A DNA stretch of 64,000 nucleotides from Flavobacteriales bacterium (GTDB lineage: Bacteria; Bacteroidota; Bacteroidia; Flavobacteriales_F; PHOS-HE28), in NCBI GenBank assembly GCA_016705545.1, contig JADIYA010000014.1, positions 62,001 through 126,000 of the forward strand. The letters are read 5' to 3'. Below are positions 60,510-64,000 of the stretch, piece by piece (within the stretch, counting starts at the first letter, position 1; every line of letters starts with the position of its first letter). The notes below the pieces were generated by a model. It did not search any database, had not been told where the DNA came from, and was given only the letters and a program-made list of their open reading frames with translations. The position numbers were made by a program, and so were the translations under genes.

Positions 60510-63001
60510 CAGAAGGTGACGTTCATGCGCACCCGGAAGGCCCAGGGCTTGGTATTCGCGTGATCCATGTAGGTGAGGCGACGCACCATGTCGAAGCGCA
60601 GCATCTTGAAGACATTCTCCACGCCAACGCTCACCTCAGCGAAGGGCCCGCCGCTCAGGTCGAAGGAGAACGGCAACAGCGCCATCTCACCGAGATGCTT
60701 GCGGTCCAGGGCGCCCACTACAGCCTTGCCGCCCACCACCTCGCGCCACTTCAACCTGCGGAAGAGCGGGATGCGGTTGAGGAAGAGCCCATCGAAGTGG
60801 TGATCGATGTACACGCTGGCGTAGCGGTCGCTCACGAACTCGAAGAAGTTCATGGTGTTGAAGGCGAGCTCATCGAAGTAGAAGGTCTCGTTGCCCGCGT
60901 GGATGATGAGCAGCGGATAGGGCAGCGGCTCGCTGAATACCTGTCCGGCCTGCAGCCAATAGCGCAGGAAGCCGAAGGTGCCCATGGGTACGCGGTGATA
61001 TAGGCGCGCACTGAGCTTGGTGTAGTCGTAATCACCGCCGAGCACGCCTTGAAGGCCCTTGGCCACCATCACTTCCAAGGACGGATAGCGGGTACCGAGG
61101 CTCACGCGCGTGAAATCGCCGGCCACGTATTTCTCCTTGTAAGCGAAGCGAGTGCTGAAGATGGCCTCGGTGGTGGTGATGCTGCTGAGCGAGAAAGGCT
61201 CATTGGCATCGGAGAAAGTGATGTACTCCAGCGTGCCGCGCGGGAAGAGCTCCCGGCGGCGCAGCATCAGCAAGCTGTTGAAGCCCATGAACCACTCGCG
61301 ATCCAGGTATGCGCGCCACTCATCGACCAGCGTGAGCTTATTGTTCGGCGTTCGGCGGAAGGTGCTGGAGAGGATGTTGTCCTGACGGAAGGCGTCGGTG
61401 CTCTGACCGAGCTGCTCGAGGTCGAGACGGTAGTAGAGGCCGCCGATCAGTCGCGGCTCCTTCGTGATGAATCCGCGTCCGCCGAAGCCGTACTTGAACA
61501 CGCCATCGGTGGTGCCATATGCGGTGTAGCCCTCGAGTTCCACGCGCCTGCTCCATTGGCTGCTGGTGCGCAGGCCGAGGCGGAATCGATTGCCTTCGAC
61601 CGGGTTGAAGCTATAGGTGGTGAAGTACGGTCCCAGCTCCACATCGCCCAATGGATAGTAGCCGGTGATCGCGGTGTTCACGATGTCAATGTAGGTGCGG
61701 AAGCGCGGGATCTGCTTCATCGTGTCCACCATGTGGTAGATGTCGCTCTCCTTCTTCGAGAGCTGCTCGTGGCGATGCGTGTCCCAGAAGTCGGCGCCCA
61801 AGCTCAAAGGCTCGATGGCCATCACCACTTCCTCCGCGCCTTCGTAAACCTGCGGGTCCTTCAGCTCATTGATGCTGAAGTCGCGGTAGCTGGCCGTACG
61901 CCTGCCGTAGAGGCCTTGCACGGGATGCTTGTTGGGCTTGCCCGCATCCCGGACGATGTTGAGGTCCACCACCAACTCATCCCTGGAGAGCATCCACACC
62001 TCGGGTTTCACCTGATCGTACTCCTGTTTCACCCAGAAGCCCTGCACGAAGTTGAGGTTGGCCTTTTCGGGGATGCCTGCCTCGATGCGGCGCACGGCAT
62101 AGGTGGTATCGTTGATCCACATGGTGCCCGCGAAAGCGAGCTCCTGCGGGCGCTTGGGCTTGAAGTCGAGGCGGTAGCACCAGAACCTGCCCACGAAGGC
62201 GCTGTCGGTGAGGTAGTAGTCGTAGTATCCCTTGCCGCCGTCAGCAATGGGGCTGATGAAGTTGCGCCCGAAGATGACCAGGAAGTTGTCGTAGATGTTC
62301 ACGTTCTGGTACATGTCGCCCATGAACTGCGAGATGCTCTCGTTCTCCATGCCGCTCACCTTGGTGCCGCGGATGAATTCCTTGCGTGCACGGGGTTTCT
62401 GGCGGTACACCACTTCGCTGAGGCTCTCGGTCATGAAGATCGGCAGGTAGGGCTTGGCGCCAGTGCTGTCGATGTTGTCGAAGATGAAGGCGAAGGGCCT
62501 GAAGATCTTCTTCTCGGTGAACTCCTTGCTGATGTTGTTCAGGTCGAACTCCACTTTATTGTAGGCCTCGAAGCTGTACGCCTCCAGCTTCTCGCGGTTA
62601 TTGGCAGGCTTGCTGCGCACCACGCGGCGAAGGATCTCGAAGGCCGGGTTCTCACCGCTGGGCTTGATCACCACTTCATCCAGGGCGGTTGCGCTGGGGT
62701 CGAGTTTCACATCGATCACCTGCTCCTTGTCGCGCCGCACGGCCATCATGCGCGGCACGTAGCCGATGAAGGAGAAGAGCAGGCTGTCGGTGGCGTAGTA
62801 GGTATCGATGCTGTACGCGCCGTTGATGTCGGTGGTGGTGCCCACGCGGCTGTCGCGGAACAGGATGTTCACGGATGGAAGCGTCTCCCCCGTGACCGCA
62901 TCGGAAACGGTGCCGGTCACCCGCGTGCTCTGCGCGCCGGCAACGTTGCTGGCGCAAGCCAGGAGCGCGACAGCGGCGCCGCGGATCACAGCTCGGATCA
63001 T
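60509..63001 (-). CDS. DUF5686 outer-membrane protein with carboxypeptidase-like regulatory domain
   Basis: 830 residues. Signal peptide ALLACASNVAGAQS. A carboxypeptidase-regulatory-like (CarboxypepD_reg) domain about residues 27-105 (VTGTVSDAVTGETLPSVNIL, GYVPRMMAVRR) is followed by a domain with VIKPSGENPAFEILRRVV and KLEAYSFEAYNKVEFDLNN, and then a beta-barrel-like region that ends with WAFRVRMNVTF. The pattern matches the Bacteroidota DUF5686 family, of unknown function. It is coupled to tatC upstream (ATGA) and lptB downstream (TGATG), so it is probably co-expressed with envelope biogenesis genes. Confidence 0.8.
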   Translation of the reverse strand: MIRAVIRGAAVALLACASNVAGAQSTRVTGTVSDAVTGETLPSVNILFRDSRVGTTTDINGAYSIDTYYATDSLLFSFIGYVPRMMAVRRDKEQVIDVKLDPSATALDEVVIKPSGENPAFEILRRVVRSKPANNREKLEAYSFEAYNKVEFDLNNISKEFTEKKIFRPFAFIFDNIDSTGAKPYLPIFMTESLSEVVYRQKPRARKEFIRGTKVSGMENESISQFMGDMYQNVNIYDNFLVIFGRNFISPIADGGKGYYDYYLTDSAFVGRFWCYRLDFKPKRPQELAFAGTMWINDTTYAVRRIEAGIPEKANLNFVQGFWVKQEYDQVKPEVWMLSRDELVVDLNIVRDAGKPNKHPVQGLYGRRTASYRDFSINELKDPQVYEGAEEVVMAIEPLSLGADFWDTHRHEQLSKKESDIYHMVDTMKQIPRFRTYIDIVNTAITGYYPLGDVELGPYFTTYSFNPVEGNRFRLGLRTSSQWSRRVELEGYTAYGTTDGVFKYGFGGRGFITKEPRLIGGLYYRLDLEQLGQSTDAFRQDNILSSTFRRTPNNKLTLVDEWRAYLDREWFMGFNSLLMLRRRELFPRGTLEYITFSDANEPFSLSSITTTEAIFSTRFAYKEKYVAGDFTRVSLGTRYPSLEVMVAKGLQGVLGGDYDYTKLSARLYHRVPMGTFGFLRYWLQAGQVFSEPLPYPLLIIHAGNETFYFDELAFNTMNFFEFVSDRYASVYIDHHFDGLFLNRIPLFRRLKWREVVGGKAVVGALDRKHLGEMALLPFSFDLSGGPFAEVSVGVENVFKMLRFDMVRRLTYMDHANTKPWAFRVRMNVTF

Positions 63002-63807
63002 GCACCCCGGAGTTTTGCCGCAGCGGAGGCCCGCAACCGCTGGCGTTCGGTCCGCGCACTGATGAGGATGCCCACTTCATAGAGAAGCATGAGCGGACCG
63101 GCAACAAGGATCTGGCTGATGACGTCGGGCGGAGTGAGGATCGCGGCGAGCACAAGCAGCCCCACGAAGGCATGCTTCCGGTACTTGCGCAGGAGGGCTG
63201 GGCCCACGAGCCCCAACTTCGATAGCACATGCACCAGCAGGGGCAGCTCGAAGACCAGGCCCGTCCACACGGTGACTTGTGTCACGATCCCAATGAAGCT
63301 CTCCAGCGCGAAATTGTTGGCAACGGTCGGGCTCACCTGATAGGTGCCGAAGAACTGCACGGTGAGCGGCGCCAACAGGAAATACCCGAAGAGAACGCCG
63401 AGCGCGAAGAGTAAGGAGCCCACCCCAACGAACATGCCCGACGCCCTCCGCTCCTTCTCGCTGAGTCCTGGAGCGATGAATCGCCACAGCTCCCATAGGA
63501 TGTAAGGGAAGGCCAGGATGAAGCCGCCAACGAATGCCACCGCGAGGTGCGTCATGAACTGGCCGCTCACCGGGAGGTTCTGCAGCGTGAAGCCCAGGTC
63601 GTTGACGCACAGATCGGGCATGCCGAACCATTCGCTGACGCGGCAAAAGGCCCGATACGTGATGAAGCCGGGGTCGCGTGCAGCGAGCACGATCTCCTCG
63701 AACATGAATTGCTTGAAGATGAAGGCCAGCACGAAACCTACGGCAACGGCGATGGCCGAGCGCACCAAGGTCCAACGGAGCTCCTCCAGGTGCTCCAGGA
63801 ATGTCAT
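62998..63807 (-). CDS. tatC: twin-arginine translocase subunit TatC
   Basis: 269 residues with six transmembrane helices. The N-terminal MTFLEHLEELRWTLVRSAIAV is the conserved TatC start and carries the Glu used for signal-peptide binding. FGLLIFEIPL-like helix segments follow (TGLVFELPLLVHVLSKLG), with a loop (ISEWFGMPDLCVNDLG region). It recognises twin-arginine signals, such as may be on the DUF1501 protein. I chose the start at 63807 since the alternative in-frame TTG at 63861 lies within the promoter -7 box (63859-63866). It leads the tatC-DUF5686-lptB operon. Confidence 0.9.
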   Translation of the reverse strand: MTFLEHLEELRWTLVRSAIAVAVGFVLAFIFKQFMFEEIVLAARDPGFITYRAFCRVSEWFGMPDLCVNDLGFTLQNLPVSGQFMTHLAVAFVGGFILAFPYILWELWRFIAPGLSEKERRASGMFVGVGSLLFALGVLFGYFLLAPLTVQFFGTYQVSPTVANNFALESFIGIVTQVTVWTGLVFELPLLVHVLSKLGLVGPALLRKYRKHAFVGLLVLAAILTPPDVISQILVAGPLMLLYEVGILISARTERQRLRASAAAKLRGA

Positions 63808-63858
63808 TTCGTTGCCAGCCCTTGCCAATCGCGGGGAAAACGGCCTTAGCGGCCCGGC

Positions 63859-63866
63859 CAAAGATA
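63859..63866 (-). promoter_or_regulatory. promoter -7 box (TATCTTTG) for the tatC operon
   Basis: A perfect TAnnTTTG match on the minus strand, 51 bases before the ATG at 63807. Confidence 0.6.
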
Positions 63867-63958
63867 GACGCGGCCCTTCGCGCGGGCCCTTGCCATCGGA
63901 TCACTTTTCAACGCGCCACCTCGATCATTGCGCTTAACGAACGTTGGGATGGGGCTAA

Positions 63959-63988
63959 TTGTTGAACGGAGCCGCCACCATACATTCG
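63959..63988 (+). promoter_or_regulatory. promoter for a plus-strand gene beyond the window
   Basis: TTG (63959-63961), a 19-base spacer and TACATTCG (63981-63988) fit the Bacteroidota -33/-7 pattern. No start codon is reached before the window ends. Confidence 0.5.
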
Positions 63989-64000
63989 AGCGTTCAATCT

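Noticed and set aside
61049..63082. 677-codon plus-strand frame opposite the DUF5686 gene
   Set aside because: It is the mirror of a well-supported gene coupled to tatC and lptB; the translation is rich in Glu/Val/His/Ala with no recognisable domain.
1..64000. tRNA, rRNA, CRISPR, prophage or insertion sequence
   Set aside because: No tRNA-like cloverleaf with a T-loop, no spaced direct repeats of CRISPR type, and no transposase, integrase or phage structural motifs were seen in any frame.

Overview
The window looks like part of a chromosome from a high-GC member of the Bacteroidota, most likely a Flavobacteriales-type bacterium from an environmental or metagenomic assembly. The lineage call is inferred from three things. 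First, there are many type IX secretion system (T9SS) components and cargo proteins ending in T9SS sorting domains. Second, promoter -7 boxes follow the Bacteroidota pattern TAnnTTTG, here usually seen as TAnnTTCG. Third, the gene neighbourhoods are typical of flavobacteria: ubiE-porT, an RNA methyltransferase divergent from tamL, a PorU-like/PorV-like pair, and DUF1800-DUF1501. I saw no tRNA, rRNA, CRISPR array, insertion sequence, integrase or phage gene.

Layout. 1-4012: a broken DUF1800/DUF1501 pair and two tandem DUF1573 exported proteins. 4109-5338: an aminotransferase. 5459-20175: an accessory block of four large modular T9SS cargo proteins; the first three are each preceded by a small exported protein of probable ferredoxin-like fold. 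20234-21797: an unknown exported protein and a MeaB-type GTPase. 21769-30997: a DUF7935-like membrane protein, an operon aspC-hldA-ubiE(menG)-porT, a FAD-dependent oxidoreductase, a TrmH-family methyltransferase and the TamL outer-membrane assembly protein. 31033-35801: an alpha/beta hydrolase, a methyltransferase, a PKD-containing type B T9SS cargo protein, a cobalamin adenosyltransferase and a DUF2795 protein. 35964-39329: secA. 39416-47872 (minus strand): a MORN/TonB-C protein, a ComM-type ATPase, gmhA, two DsbD-type genes, a small unknown, tilS and pabB. 48016-49338: another T9SS cargo protein. 49324-57292 (minus strand): lnt, then a 1,723-residue PorU2-like sortase with its PorV2-like partner. 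57376-59776: pssA, purS and a polytopic membrane protein. 59781-63807 (minus strand): tatC, a DUF5686 protein and lptB.

The common theme is building the cell envelope and delivering proteins to the surface. SecA and TatC move proteins across the inner membrane, and Lnt matures lipoproteins. LptB, GmhA and HldA serve LPS. TamL assembles outer-membrane proteins. PorT and PorU2/PorV2 serve T9SS, whose cargo is encoded throughout the window.

Several reading frames are interrupted. Clean single-base lesions lie in meaB, comM and the 11505 gene, and clusters of lesions lie in the DUF1800 gene and the 9104 gene. Isolated one-base changes in well-conserved housekeeping genes suggest assembly or sequencing error. 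The clustered damage could be error or real decay.
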